Both the position numbers and the translations under genes were made by a program. 64,000 bases of DNA from Symbiodinium microadriaticum (taxonomy: Eukaryota > Sar > Dinophyceae > Suessiales > Symbiodiniaceae): positions 402,221 through 466,220 of the forward strand of contig LSRX01000047.1 in NCBI GenBank assembly GCA_001939145.1, given 5' to 3'. Below the pieces are notes generated by a model, which worked only from the letters and a program-made list of their open reading frames with translations, searched no databases and was not told where the DNA came from. Position 1 is the first letter of the stretch. Each line of letters opens with the position of its first letter. This document shows positions 32,960 to 40,313 of the stretch, in pieces.

Positions 32960-35900
32960 GTAGATAGGTTTTATAGGGCTTTGGGTTTAGAGGCTTTAGG
33001 GTTTAGGGCTGGAGAGCCTAGCTTCCGATGCCTAAAGCGCCTGCAAAGGTCCTGAAATTCGAGGGCGAAGCTTCGCGATTGGCTGCCGACGAGTGGCCCC
33101 TCGTCTGTGACGGTTTGGACTTGGAATGTGCAGGTTTAGGGTTTGAGGGTTAGGGCTTTAGGCTTTTAAGGTCTAGGTTTGCAGGGTTTTGTAGAGCGAA
33201 TCAGGCCATAGTCGACCCCACACACCCCCCCCCTCTTCCGCAAAGGTACCAAAATGAATGTAGCAGAGACTCCACCCCAGGTCTACAGTATCCAGATAAA
33301 GCTTGTCCTTCCGGGTCCGTGCAACAGGTCAGGGTTCGGAATTTCTGGTTTAGGATCTAGTGTGCTCGTTCTGTTGCATGATGTGAGTCCACAGACGAGA
33401 CAGCTTAGCTTGTTGATTGCACGGCGGCTTCAGAGCTGCAGCTTCTGTCCAGTGGTATTTGCAGATCTTGTAGTCATTATTTCTGTGACACGTCTTAACG
33501 ACCCATAGCGCAAAAGAGTCGAAAGGCAGTTTATCAAAGATCAGTGCAGAATGAGCTAGGAATCACAAAGATTCTGGCCGGGCCTCTCTTGATACCTTCA
33601 CGCTTTGAGCAACAATTACCGCTTCGTGCAAAAAGTCCTGAGAATACTGCAGCAGTATCACAAGGCTTTCCAAGCATCGCAAATCACATACGCTGTCCAA
33701 GTTCCTACTATTCGGATTTTGGGTGTGCTCTCCCCACACTCTACATGAATCCTCAGCCCACCCGAACAGTTGAGACAACCACTTACCTAAACAAGTCGAT
33801 GGAGCAGCACAGAAATTCTGGATTTGACCAGGAGGCAATGATGGGGTTTCAACAGGATTTTGCTGCAGTTTCTTCGAGGGTTTTCATAGCGTTTCCTTAC
33901 TGTAGGATATTCTATAGGTCGATAATTCCCAAACCACTTCAGCCTGAACTTACACACTCCCTTGATCCCACGTCTCTGAGCCCCCAATTCCTAGATCCAA
34001 AACTAGCGTAGAAGCCTTGATTACTTCAAGGTTCAGAAACACACCCCTGTTCTTAACAAGAAACATCATATAGCCCGGGCTAAGCTCAGTAATGAGGAGG
34101 TAGATTGGCTTCTCTGGAGTTTTCGCAGGAGCCTGGCCGTGTCGCGGTCGTGGGGCGACTTCCATGCCAACCGGTATGGCCTCTCGCATGATCCGGAGGC
34201 AAGGCTCAGCTTTGGGTGTTGGGAACAGGGTTAGGGTTTAGGGTTTAAGGGTTTAGTGTTTAGGGTTGGGTGTTGGGAATAGGGTATAAAGTGTAGGATT
34301 CTAGGTGGCATTCCTCAAAATCTTCAGCCCACCTGGCGTAGGGGTCCTTATGTTCCCGATTCTAACACACAGGGTTCTCTGCAAGGATCGGGCTCTTGGC
34401 AAGGATTGTCGGGTTTGGGGTATGATATAGGGGCCTAATTAAGAATTACCCATACTATATTGGGGGGTTCCTTATTATAAGTATAGTGTATTGTACCCAA
34501 AACCATGTTCTAATTACAAAGGCGGTGTGTAAGGGGTGTGCGAGGTGGAGGACGGAGGGCTTTACATGAAGCACCGCCTTACAAGGGCCCCATGGGGTTC
34601 AGGGTCTAGGGCCTTTGGGGTTTAGGGTTGAAGACTTTGCCCTAAACCCAATCCATAAGCCCTGCACTATACCCTAAGCCCTATAGGCCCTAAACCCTAA
34701 ACCCCTGGGGTTTAGGGCCTTAGGGCCGAAGAGCTGCATGGCGAAGGAAGCTTCTGATGGGGCCTGGCACCTCGGTGCTTCTTTGCTAGGGCTTTAGGGT
34801 TTCGGGTTGAGGGGCTTAGAGTCTAGTGTTCAGGGGTTCGGTCGCCGGTGGTTTCAGGCTGAAGGTTTGTGGTGTTTAGGTTTTGGGGGCTTCCTACGTG
34901 GCCTTCTACATTCGGAGGCGTGTGCGTCGGCGGTGGCGTTTTGCTCTGGCGATCTACTTGCTGCGATGCTGGATCCTCTGTCGGTTTAGGGTCCCTAAAC
35001 TCCCTACACCCTAAACTTTTCACAGAATTTAGTGGCTTTGGTGGTGGAATACCTGAAACCCTGTTCCGACTACCGGACGAAGGGGTGGAGGAGCTGGCTC
35101 TGATGGTTTCGGAGAGTTCTGGGTCTGTAGCTCTTGTGATTCTGACGACACCCGAAACCCCAATGTGGGTGTTGGAAGAAGCAGCAATATTACGTATCCT
35201 CGTATAGCTCCGTTATAAATATGGTGTAACGCACCCTGCCCAAACCCTATTCTAGTGTTACACCCCCCCCCCCCGACTAGCGACCCCTGCGCTAAATTGC
35301 CAAGCCGCCCGCAAAACGTGCGTTCCTCCACTGGCAGTTCACCACGAAACACCTGGCGACGGATGGCGAGTGTTTTATCCTCGTGTGCTCGGACGGCGTG
35401 TGGGATGCCGTGGCCTTGGATTTAAGATTTAGGGCGGAGGGCTGTTTATACAGAGCAACAGGTTGCTGGAAGCTTACATTCACCCTGCAAAATCGCTTGC
35501 CAAGAGTTTACATGACACTGCTCTTTGCACTACCTCTTCTGGTGATCCGAGAGCATCATGTGATTGTGCTTGTCTTGATGCTGACGGTAGTCACGATGGT
35601 GGTGTTCATGACGGGCATGATGTTGATCGTGGTGATGATGCCAATGATGATGCTGGTGCTGGCGATGAGATGGATGATGGCGCCGATGATGGCGATAATT
35701 TCGGTGTTGGTGATGGTGATGCCGCAGATGATGATGATCATGCTGGTATGATGGTGTTGGTGATGATATCAACGAGCATTCACAGGAGTTCAATGATGGG
35801 TACTAGCACTACACTGCCATCACAACTACAGCGCTATTCCTGAGTCTGATTTTTTAGGCTTGCCAAACCTCAACTTTTAATTCCTGAGGCCAAAGAGTCG

Positions 35901-38900
35901 TCGATCATCACATCACGGTCGGTGATGGAAGTGTTGCTGTAGACTCAGGTGATGCCGCAAATGCAGGCGGTTAACCTCATCGGAAAGTACTCCCCCAGCG
36001 AGGCACGGTGCATCACTGCCGCAGAAGACAGACCGCCGTAAGTTTCTTAAAGTGCATATCCTTTACTTTCAGATAACGGTTGTGTATGCTTCTTTCTTAA
36101 GGGATTTGAAGACTCTGGGTAACTAGTGGCTGGAGCGGGTACTCGCCCGGGGCTTTAAGGGTCAGGGACTAGTGTCTAGGGTAATGCCGTGCCACCTAGC
36201 CGTCTCTTAATAAGTTCAAGTGGTGTTTAGGGGACCTCGGGTACGGTGAGGTGATGTAAGTTTGCAACATTGGGTCCAGGTATGTAAAATGTAGGGCTGT
36301 GCTAGGGGAGCGCCTCTTAAGTATGAACGGGCTGGAGTAGGGATAGTAATGAGAGCTGTGAGAATGTGAGCAGATAACTTCAGTAACCAGTGGCAGTAAT
36401 GCATGATACCCTTCAAGGGTCATCATAGATGCCATGGCCAATGATGGTGACCAGTGATTAGAATACATAATGATCATGATACCTGTTTGCAGTAAGTCAG
36501 CCTCATCCTCATCATCATCAGTGATGATACTCAGGAGTGACTAGCAATGTTCGTACATCGGCCATAATCAATAATATCAAAGGCAAGGCCCTGAAGTGGC
36601 TTAGCGCGACACTATCGTTGTAGGAGTGCTGGCACAGGTCATCCAATCTTAGCCAGAGCCAACTCCAGATGTGAATGGTTCACCACATCTGAGCCGCCAA
36701 GCACCGACGCAGCATCGACACTGCGGCGCAGACCTTGATGCAGCTTGGCCGGTGGAGTTGCACAAAGCCGGTACACAAGCGGACCCTGCAAGCAGAGCTT
36801 TTCTGGGGTTCTCCTATCCTGCAGGCAGAAGATGGATGAAGAAGTGGGTGAGGACAGGGCCAGCTTAGCATTGGATTCGAAGAAAATAGATTTTGGCGCA
36901 CAGGCTCCCGGCAATGGCATCATGATGCTGGTGTTCTCCACCAGCTTCGCCCACAACTTGCCCTTCACGGCACATGAGGCTATCAGTTCATACAGCCTGT
37001 TCGGCTTGATAGGCGGTGGCCAGGCAGGTCCACCGTCTTAAACGACACTGAACATCGCCAGGATCAGAGTCTTCATATGCATGTGTCGGCCCGGAATTGC
37101 AAAGCCCTAAACCCCTTGGACCCTACGAAGCTCCACAAGCCCCTAAGTCCTGGACCGCAACTTCAGAACCATGTGTCGACCCGGAATTGCAAAGCCCTAA
37201 ATATCTGGACCCTAAGAAGCTCCACAAGCCCCTAAGTCCTGGACCGTAACTTCATAAGCATGCATGGACCCGGAATTGCAAAGCCCTAAACCCCTTGGAC
37301 CCTGCGAAGCTCCACAAGCCCCTAAGTCCTGGACCGTAATCTTCAACCTCAGAACCCGAAGGACCCGAACCCGCAAGAATCCAAACTCCAAGTCTTAAGC
37401 CCTATATAAGCCCTATAAACTCTATAAACCCTAAACCCTAAGCCCTATAAACCCTATAAGCCTTACAATGCGGAAACCCTAAACCCTAAACCCTAAACCC
37501 TAAAGAAGTGCGGAGTCCCGCAGACCTTGAGTTTCAACCTCAAGCCCGGAAGACCCTCGGCCCCAAGCCTTCCAGACCCTGGGACTCTAATCACCTACAG
37601 TTTTTAGGGTTTTAGGAGTTTTGGAGGTTTAGGGGGTTTAGGGGCTTTAGAGGTTTAGGGGTTTAGTAGGGATCTAGGGTTTAGGCTTATAGGGTCTACC
37701 TGGGACTCTAATTACCTACAGTTTTAAGGGTTCTACCTTCTAATTAGGGGTCATGGCTGCTAAACATTGCTAAACTGTAAGTAAAAAGAGTTGGCTGCTA
37801 AACATTGCTAAACTGTAGGTAAAAAGAGTTACAGGTGTACTTCTCAGAGCCCAAGCCGTAAACCGCAAAGCGCCAAAATCTGCAACCTGTCAAACCCCTC
37901 AGACGCTAAGATCCTAAACTCGAAAGTATACCCATCAAATCCAAAGCCCTAACACCTAAAGTAGAGCCCAAAGTCCAAAAAACCTACACCCCTGAAGCCC
38001 TAAGCCCTAAGACCTAACTTTCGTTTTCCAAACCTTAGACCTCGACAGGCCCAGTCTGCCGTGGAGCTCGGAGCCCAGATCTTTCCTAGGAGGTCCAGGG
38101 TTTCAGAAAGGGCCGACACCATTACTTGGAGGTTCTTTAAGGGTTCCTTTAAGGGTTCCTTTAAAGGGTTCTATAGGGTTTTTTTTTAGGGTTTAGGGTT
38201 GAGGGGTAGTTGTAAGTGGGGTTATAAGTCACCTAATTTGGGTTATAACTCTAGTTACCCGACTTATAACCCCACTTCTAACCACCCATGAACCTCCAAG
38301 TAAGACTAAGAGCTCCCGAGCCCGAGTGAATCTAAAACATGGGTCTCGGGTGTAGGGTTCAGCGTTGAGGGTTGAAGGTTCAGGGTGCAGGAGGTCTAAA
38401 GTCTAAGAACTTTCTAACATGGCCGGCTGGGTTCCTGTTTCAGGATTTTGATTATAGTCTTCGTGTTTTTAGGAAAGGTCTAGGGCTGCGAAGGAGTTTA
38501 AAAAGGGTTCCAGATGGTGAGTTTTTGTTGTTTTTTGCAGGGTATTGTCCAACTATGTTGAACGTGCTCTCAGTTACCATGATAAGAACACAGAAAATAC
38601 CAGATTGCTGCGGAGACGCACATGGAATGATTTTGTGCTTTCGGGGTCTTTGGCTTAAAGGCCTGAGGCCGAGAAGGATCGTGGGCCGAAGCCGCGACTC
38701 GGCATCCGCGAAGTAAGCTGCCTCCTCCAAATTCTGTGGATGACCGCCAGTGAAAACCGCATGACAAAACAAACCATCAAACGATAAATGCAAGCTATCC
38801 CACGTCGGCCGTATGGCTGTGTAGGCTGATCTGCAATCTTTTCCGAATTCCTCGAGCTGACAAAGTTTCGAAAAAAATGTACGAGCTGCACCTCCAAGTT

Positions 38901-39682
38901 GTGAGTTCACCGGCGCTGTAATTTGTACTAGGTTCCTCACCAAGAACTCAGCACTAGTTGTAGATGGCTAGACGGTGTCGCGTTTCTTAAGTGTCTTGGC
39001 GATCTCGGAGTGTTCGGGCTGTGTCCAGAGGCACAGCCCCACTGCCCAATCCGAAAAAGCTTACTTGCCCTGGCATCTTCCAACAAGAAGTTTTGGATGA
39101 AAAGCCGTGCTTACCACGTGTGATGAATATCCCAGCTGGCCCAAACCTTGGTTTTCTTGACTAGGGTTCCCCTAAGCCCTAAACCCTAAACCATCCATCC
39201 TTAACCCTAAACCCTAACCCTAAACCTACCTATCTCAAGAGTGCTTTCATGAGACTCGAGAACGCTGCAAGCATCTTCGCACTTTCGGATCCAGGGCTCC
39301 CGGCTGCAGTTAGCCAGTGTCATCTGTAGGATCGAATAAAATGTTCATGAAGGGGCCTGAATAATCAGTATATAAGATTACTCTTCAGCGTTCCTTCTTA
39401 CATAAAACAGCGCACTATGAAATTTCTAACATACCCCCCCAAGGCCTAGTTCCAGGTATGCAGTCGCTTTATTATGGCTTCGGGGTCCGGGCTCCAGGGC
39501 TGGGCTCGATGAGCATCTTCCTACAGCTGTAAGGATTGGACGGAAGCACCTGAGACCACGTGCCGGTAGCCTCGCTGGAGCCCAGGAAGCTCGTGAGCAA
39601 GGCGCAGCTGCGCTGGCAGGAGCAAGGTGATGTCGTGGACGTCAGCCGCCTGCACATTACTGGTGTGGCTTCACTTCTTTAG
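20820..39682 (+). CDS. PP2C-family (PPM) Ser/Thr protein phosphatase, 15 split exons
   Basis: Gene-level entry. Mg/Mn-dependent PP2C phosphatases remove phosphate from Ser/Thr residues through a two-metal site built on conserved Asp residues. Exons, in order: 20820-20965, 21628-21688, 22638-22666, 23590-23668, 24473-24559, 26030-26092, 27849-27905, 28915-28957, 30092-30168, 31657-31737, 33281-33327, 34129-34198, 35338-35409, 35949-36037, 39586-39682. They encode roughly 365 residues, normal for one PP2C domain plus a short N-terminal region. Family motifs occur in order (KPEQPNQ, DGHG, SGTT, GDS, GEVRKL, LAVSRSWGD, CSDGVWD, AVNLI, RW helix). Codon phases match at every junction, several of them non-zero. 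Donors are mostly GT, with GCAAGG twice and a possible GA and GC; most acceptors are AG|G. Introns contain telomere-like arrays and fold-back elements. Odd points: GDSI replaces the usual GDSR, and the final DDI(T) is not clearly present. The first exon shown may not be the true 5' end. The family is secure; exact ends of some exons are not. Confidence 0.78.
21522..21609. mobile_element. MITE-like element, family A copy 1
   Basis: An 88-base hairpin. The left arm TACGGTTGATGGTAGAAATC continues CTGCATTAC; the right arm GTAATGCAGGATTTATATAA continues TCAACCGTA. It ends 19 bases before a phosphatase exon. Other copies: 43334, 58426, 63458. Confidence 0.85.
21628..21688 (+). CDS. PP2C gene, exon with KPEQPNQ motif
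   Basis: The acceptor CTCCTTTTCCAAAAG is pyrimidine-rich. The exon reads GVVSHRGHKPEQPNQ, matching the RG-x-KP-x-x-x-NQ segment that precedes the first catalytic Asp in many protist PP2Cs. The 3' boundary is CAG followed by GAGCCG: either a GA donor, or a shifted site within the CAGGA shared with the next acceptor. Confidence 0.72.
22638..22666 (+). CDS. PP2C gene, exon DEFFVLV
   Basis: After CCACCATTCAG the exon reads DEFFVLVRDE, continuing NQ into the NQDxFF motif. The end at GA|GTCCCT (phase 2) fits the one-base overhang of the DGHG exon. An alternative end is GAC|GTTTAG at 22691, which would need another exon. Confidence 0.6.
22895..22993 (+). other. coding-like patch inside a PP2C intron
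   Basis: After GGACTGCAG a stretch reads CYDYMCPVRVFVDALLQLF and is followed by a stop. It does not match PP2C and lies in the intron between the DEFF and DGHG exons. Either an extra exon of a variant transcript or chance. Confidence 0.2.
23590..23668 (+). CDS. PP2C gene, exon with DGHG metal-binding motif
   Basis: It reads MGVLDGHGTDGHAVAHF. DGHG carries the Asp that binds the bridging metal and the following Gly, and 'GVxDGHG..GH.V..F' is the family signature. A CCCTAAA array and CTTCCCGAG precede it; the donor GTGAAG leads straight into TTTAGGG repeats. It starts with a one-base overhang and ends in phase 0. Confidence 0.85.
23690..23945 (+). repeat. telomere-like array, TTTAGGG strand, at 5' end of intron
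   Basis: Degenerate GGGTTTAGGG and GGGTTCAGGG units for about 250 bases immediately after the DGHG exon. Confidence 0.88.
24473..24559 (+). CDS. PP2C gene, exon EHLPGNIM
   Basis: It reads EHLPGNIMANLRQHG, matching the helix after DGHG in which 'LP' is common. It is 29 codons in phase 0. The donor is inferred as CGG|GCAAGG, identical to the GCAAGG used after the LAVSRSWGD exon; the acceptor is GGTGTGGCAG. Confidence 0.62.
25135..25209. repeat. GGA/GGC hexa- and trinucleotide microsatellite
   Basis: GAGGAGGAG then GGCGGAGGCGGA units, followed directly by CCCTAAA repeats. Confidence 0.93.
25636..25738. mobile_element. MITE-like element, family E copy 1
   Basis: GGTAGTTCTCCAACTTAGGG and CCCGAATGTAGAAAGCTACC are imperfect inverted arms, with GGGCCCCTTTTT facing AAAAAGGGACCC inside. 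It lies in a PP2C intron. Same family as 6025-6375 and 47374. Confidence 0.65.
26030..26092 (+). CDS. PP2C gene, helical exon ALCKPFTRSV
   Basis: Twenty-one codons, ALCKPFTRSVKIFL onward, between GAGCCGAG and AAA|GTGCGT. The position and 'AL..(A)F' pattern fit the helix before the SGTT strand. There is no invariant motif, so it is supported mainly by order and phase 0/0. Confidence 0.5.
26120..26530. repeat. opposed telomere-like arrays in a PP2C intron
   Basis: CCCTAAA units (26135-26290) are followed by a core of about 80 bases and then TTTAGGG/TTGGGG units (26370-26530). Confidence 0.88.
26666..26691. mobile_element. MITE-like family C, half copy
   Basis: ACCCATAGGCTCCAAAGTAG matches one arm of family C (compare 27641-27720 in inverse). 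The rest of the element is missing. Confidence 0.6.
26813..26840 (+). repeat. poly-G tract
   Basis: Two G runs of about ten separated by T, a candidate G-quadruplex. Homopolymer length may be unreliable in the assembly. Confidence 0.8.
26879..27148 (+). other. open frame in PP2C intron, unrecognised
   Basis: An open frame starting MKWLALLLYVVLVLRL has a hydrophobic start like a signal or membrane segment, but lies in the intron between two phosphatase exons. No family was recognised and the opposite strand is equally open. Confidence 0.2.
27641..27720. mobile_element. MITE-like element, family C copy 2
   Basis: TAGTTCCTTTTTGTGG on the left mirrors CCCAAAAAGGAACTACTTTG on the right; the end GAGCCTATGGGTAC matches the start of the half copy at 26666 in inverse. 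It lies in a PP2C intron. Confidence 0.75.
27849..27905 (+). CDS. PP2C gene, exon KESEQDEEMKQ
   Basis: The strong acceptor GCTTCCCTGAG is followed by 19 codons, VDTLCKESEQDEEMKQKDR, then AGG|GTTGTA. The charged helix sits just before the SGTT exon in phase 0/0, as expected. A TTTAGGG array follows the donor. Confidence 0.6.
28498..28586. mobile_element. palindromic element with TCCGAAAATTAGG arms
   Basis: TCCGAAAATTAGGG is mirrored by CCCCTAATTTCGGA about 90 bases away, with GGGGCCCC in between. It lies in a PP2C intron and may be a distant family B relative. Confidence 0.62.
28850..28912 (-). repeat. telomere-like array, CCCTAAA strand, at 3' end of intron
   Basis: CCCCTAAAGCCC and CCCTAAACCC units run up to the acceptor GGGAG of the SGTT exon. 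Confidence 0.88.
28915..28957 (+). CDS. PP2C gene, exon with SGTT motif
   Basis: It reads ATYSGTTMTVLMLD; SGTTA/M is the conserved core strand of PP2C. If it ends at 28957 (GC donor, GCCCAA) the joined spacing from SGTT to GDS equals that in typical PP2Cs. A GT donor further on (CA|GTAGTG) would add about ten residues but put the next exon out of phase. Confidence 0.75.
29036..29095 (+). repeat. telomere-like array, TTTAGGG strand
   Basis: About eight GGGTTTAGGG / GGTTTAAGG units about 80 bases after the SGTT exon. Confidence 0.88.
29674..29737. repeat. TAGA / TA microsatellite
   Basis: GATAGGTAGATAG followed by AT dinucleotides. Confidence 0.93.
30092..30168 (+). CDS. PP2C gene, exon with GDS motif
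   Basis: After GGCCCTCAG the exon reads WRVRSAHLGDSIAASSA and continues RKLTG. 'V.(A)H(V/L)GDSR' is the conserved strand; here Arg after GDS is Ile, then KLT matches the usual '(K/P)LT' before the DH segment. The donor is CAG|GTTTAG, provided by the first telomere-like unit of the intron. Confidence 0.75.
30169..30290 (+). repeat. telomere-like array starting at the donor of the GDS exon
   Basis: TTTAGGG and TATAGGG units begin at the splice donor itself. Confidence 0.9.
30295..30633 (+). other. open frame in PP2C intron, unrecognised
   Basis: 112 open codons with protein-like stretches such as LVKRLSARDISDARALVPLD. It lies in the intron after the GDS exon. It could be an unrelated nested relic; no family was recognised. 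Confidence 0.22.
30708..30800. mobile_element. palindromic element with TTCCCCAATA arms
   Basis: TTCCCCAATA and TATTGGGGAA are exact inverted ends. The inner TTTTTGGGGGTTCTTC resembles the family B interior. It lies in a PP2C intron. Confidence 0.62.
31657..31737 (+). CDS. PP2C gene, exon GEVRKL
   Basis: It reads HFYLRGEVRKLANLYS near its end, matching the 'E...I...GGEVR.L' segment. There are two possible in-frame acceptors: 31656 (ATCTAG) and 31689 (CTCGCACGAG, after a better pyrimidine tract). The donor is TCC|GTAGAA, phase 0. Confidence 0.55.
31740..33275. other. PP2C intron content
   Basis: Unique sequence, CCCTAAA units (32460-32570), TTTAGGG units (32703-32740), a microsatellite (32896-32957) and a 41-codon frame (33028-33153) reading KFEGEASRLAADEWPLVCDG that is coding-like but not PP2C. 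Confidence 0.4.
32896..32957. repeat. TA then CATA microsatellite
   Basis: A TA dinucleotide run passes into ACAT tetranucleotides. Confidence 0.93.
33281..33327 (+). CDS. PP2C gene, exon VYSIQIKLVLPG
   Basis: After CCACCCCAG the exon reads VYSIQIKLVLPGPCN and ends AAC AG|GTCAGG in phase 2, which exactly fits the one-base overhang of the next exon. 'RV(Y/F)......PG' before the SRxxGD motif is typical. Confidence 0.58.
34129..34198 (+). CDS. PP2C gene, exon with LAVSRSWGD motif
   Basis: It reads SLAVSRSWGDFHANRYGLS then HDPE, matching 'L(A/S)(V/M)SR(A/S)(F/W/L)GD...K..G(L/V)..(D/E)PE'. The Asp of GD lies in the active-site region. The acceptor GAGTTTTCGCAG is good; the donor is GAG|GCAAGG, a GC site. 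Confidence 0.85.
34427..34524. mobile_element. MITE-like element, family B copy 4
   Basis: AGGGGCCTAATTAAGAATTA, the inner ATTGGGGGGTTCCTTATTAT and the distal GTTCTAATTACAAAGGC repeat the family B layout. It lies in a PP2C intron. Confidence 0.68.
35338..35409 (+). CDS. PP2C gene, exon with CSDGVWD motif
   Basis: It reads FTTKHLATDGECFILVCS followed by DGVWDA. 'F(L/I)(I/L)(L/V)ASDG(V/L)W(D/E)' is the second metal-binding signature (Asp of SDG). It has 24 codons in phase 0/0, and the DPE-to-FILV spacing across the junction equals that in typical PP2Cs. The donor is GCC|GTGGCC. Confidence 0.85.
35560..35765. repeat. GAT-rich degenerate trinucleotide tract in PP2C intron
   Basis: Imperfect GAT/GTG triplets give Asp-rich, Met/Val-rich or His-rich frames on the two strands. 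It lies between two phosphatase exons. Confidence 0.85.
35949..36037 (+). CDS. PP2C gene, exon AVNLIGKY
   Basis: It reads AVNLIGKYSPSEARCITAA, the helix after SDGVWD ('(E)(A/V)V(N/D)(L/F)(I/V)......A...A'). It ends CC|GTAAGT, the strongest donor in the gene, in phase 2. Confidence 0.78.
37080..37345. repeat. three tandem copies of a 90-base unit
   Basis: Units begin CATGTGTCGGCCCGGAATTG (37080, 37170) or CATGCATGGACCCGG (37259) and end near GGACCGTAACTTCA. The three are about 90 percent identical, so the duplication looks recent. Each unit contains one CCCTAAA. Confidence 0.93.
37565..37835. repeat. duplicated and inverted CCTACAGTTTT segments
   Basis: TGGGACTCTAATCACCTACAG (37580) recurs at 37702. 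A 38-base direct duplication (GGCTGCTAAACATTGCTAAA...) lies at 37756 and 37793, and AAACTGTAGGTAAAAAGAGT is the inverse of CTCTAATTACCTACAGTTTT. Confidence 0.75.
38122..38304. mobile_element. nested palindromic element
   Basis: Outer arms TTACTTGGAGGTTC and GAACCTCCAAGTAA; inner arms GTAAGTGGGGTTATAAGTC and GACTTATAACCCCACTTC. TTTAGGG units and three AAGGGTTCCTTT repeats lie between the outer and inner left arms. It lies in a PP2C intron. Confidence 0.72.
39586..39682 (+). CDS. PP2C gene, probable last exon
   Basis: After TGGAGCCCAG the frame, joined in phase with the previous CC, reads KLVSKAQLRWQEQGD and continues to a TAG. '(K/E)LV..A..RW...(G/E)' is the last PP2C helix. The expected final DDI(T/S) is replaced by VVDVSRLHIT or lies in a further exon, because CAAG|GTGATG inside this one could be a donor. 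Confidence 0.58.
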
Positions 39683-39813
39683 GGTGTTAGAGACGATAGG
39701 TCCCCTACAAAAAGTCAAATCCAAGGTGCAAGTCCCAAAGCCAAGTCCACATACTTGTAAGCCCCGCTTGCCGAAGACAACTCCCTTTATCTGAATAAGC
39801 GAAGTTGAGGTAA

Positions 39814-39887
39814 TGTAGGGGCCTTAATAATTAATAAGTAGAATAGGGTTTTGGGGACTCCTTATTATAATTGTTAAGGCCCCTAAC
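39814..39887. mobile_element. MITE-like element, family B copy 5 (short)
   Basis: TAGGGGCCTTAATAATTA and TAATTGTTAAGGCCCCTA are near-perfect terminal inverted repeats around GGGTTTTGGGGACTCC. At 74 bases it is the most compact copy and shows the termini best. Confidence 0.82.
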
Positions 39888-40313
39888 TTAGATCCATGAC
39901 CATCAAGGGGTCGACTCTGCCGGGCTGTGTGAAGTAGAAGTTCGGGGGTTCGGGGCCGTAGCCCCTAAGCCCTACACCTCTACAGGTCTATTTCATGCAT
40001 GCTTTGAGCCCAAAATGTTATCGGCAAGTCCTTGAGAAGCTCATGGTTTTTGGCTTGCAGTTGACGGATTAGGGTTCGGGGTTTAGGGTTCTAGGGTTAA
40101 GAGACTACAAATTAGATCCCAGTAGGTTGACGCAGGACTTTAGATTTCCAGGAGGATGATATTACCCTGAATCTTAAAAGAAACCCGAAACCCTGAACCC
40201 TGAACTGCCCCGAATGAGATTGAGATGGCACTTCCAGTGTGGTGTGTCTTGTTTCACAACCACAGCCCTCATTGCCGGTTTGTGGGCCAGAACCCGGCCC
40301 ATCCAAAACCCCT

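Larger units (their letters stand above)
36038..39585. other. 3.5 kb PP2C intron with repeats and chance frames
   Basis: It contains the 90-base tandem (37080-37345), CCCTAAA units (37395-37505), duplicated segments (37565-37835), a nested palindrome (38122-38304), CCCTAAA units (39170-39230) and open frames on both strands (36671-37041 +, 38452-38943 -) without recognised motifs. A 57-codon stretch (about 38990-39165) containing VLDEKPCLPRVMNIPAGPNL looks protein-like but is not PP2C. Confidence 0.45.

Noticed and set aside
33544-34011. 155-codon + strand open frame
   Set aside because: It lies in the intron between two well-supported phosphatase exons, has no recognised motif, and the minus strand is similarly open.
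37080-37345. CRISPR-like repeat-spacer structure
   Set aside because: The three units are contiguous 90-base tandem copies without variable spacers of regular size, in a eukaryotic intron.
38452-38943. 163-codon minus-strand open frame
   Set aside because: Inside the last phosphatase intron, no recognised motif, and the + strand has a comparable overlapping frame.
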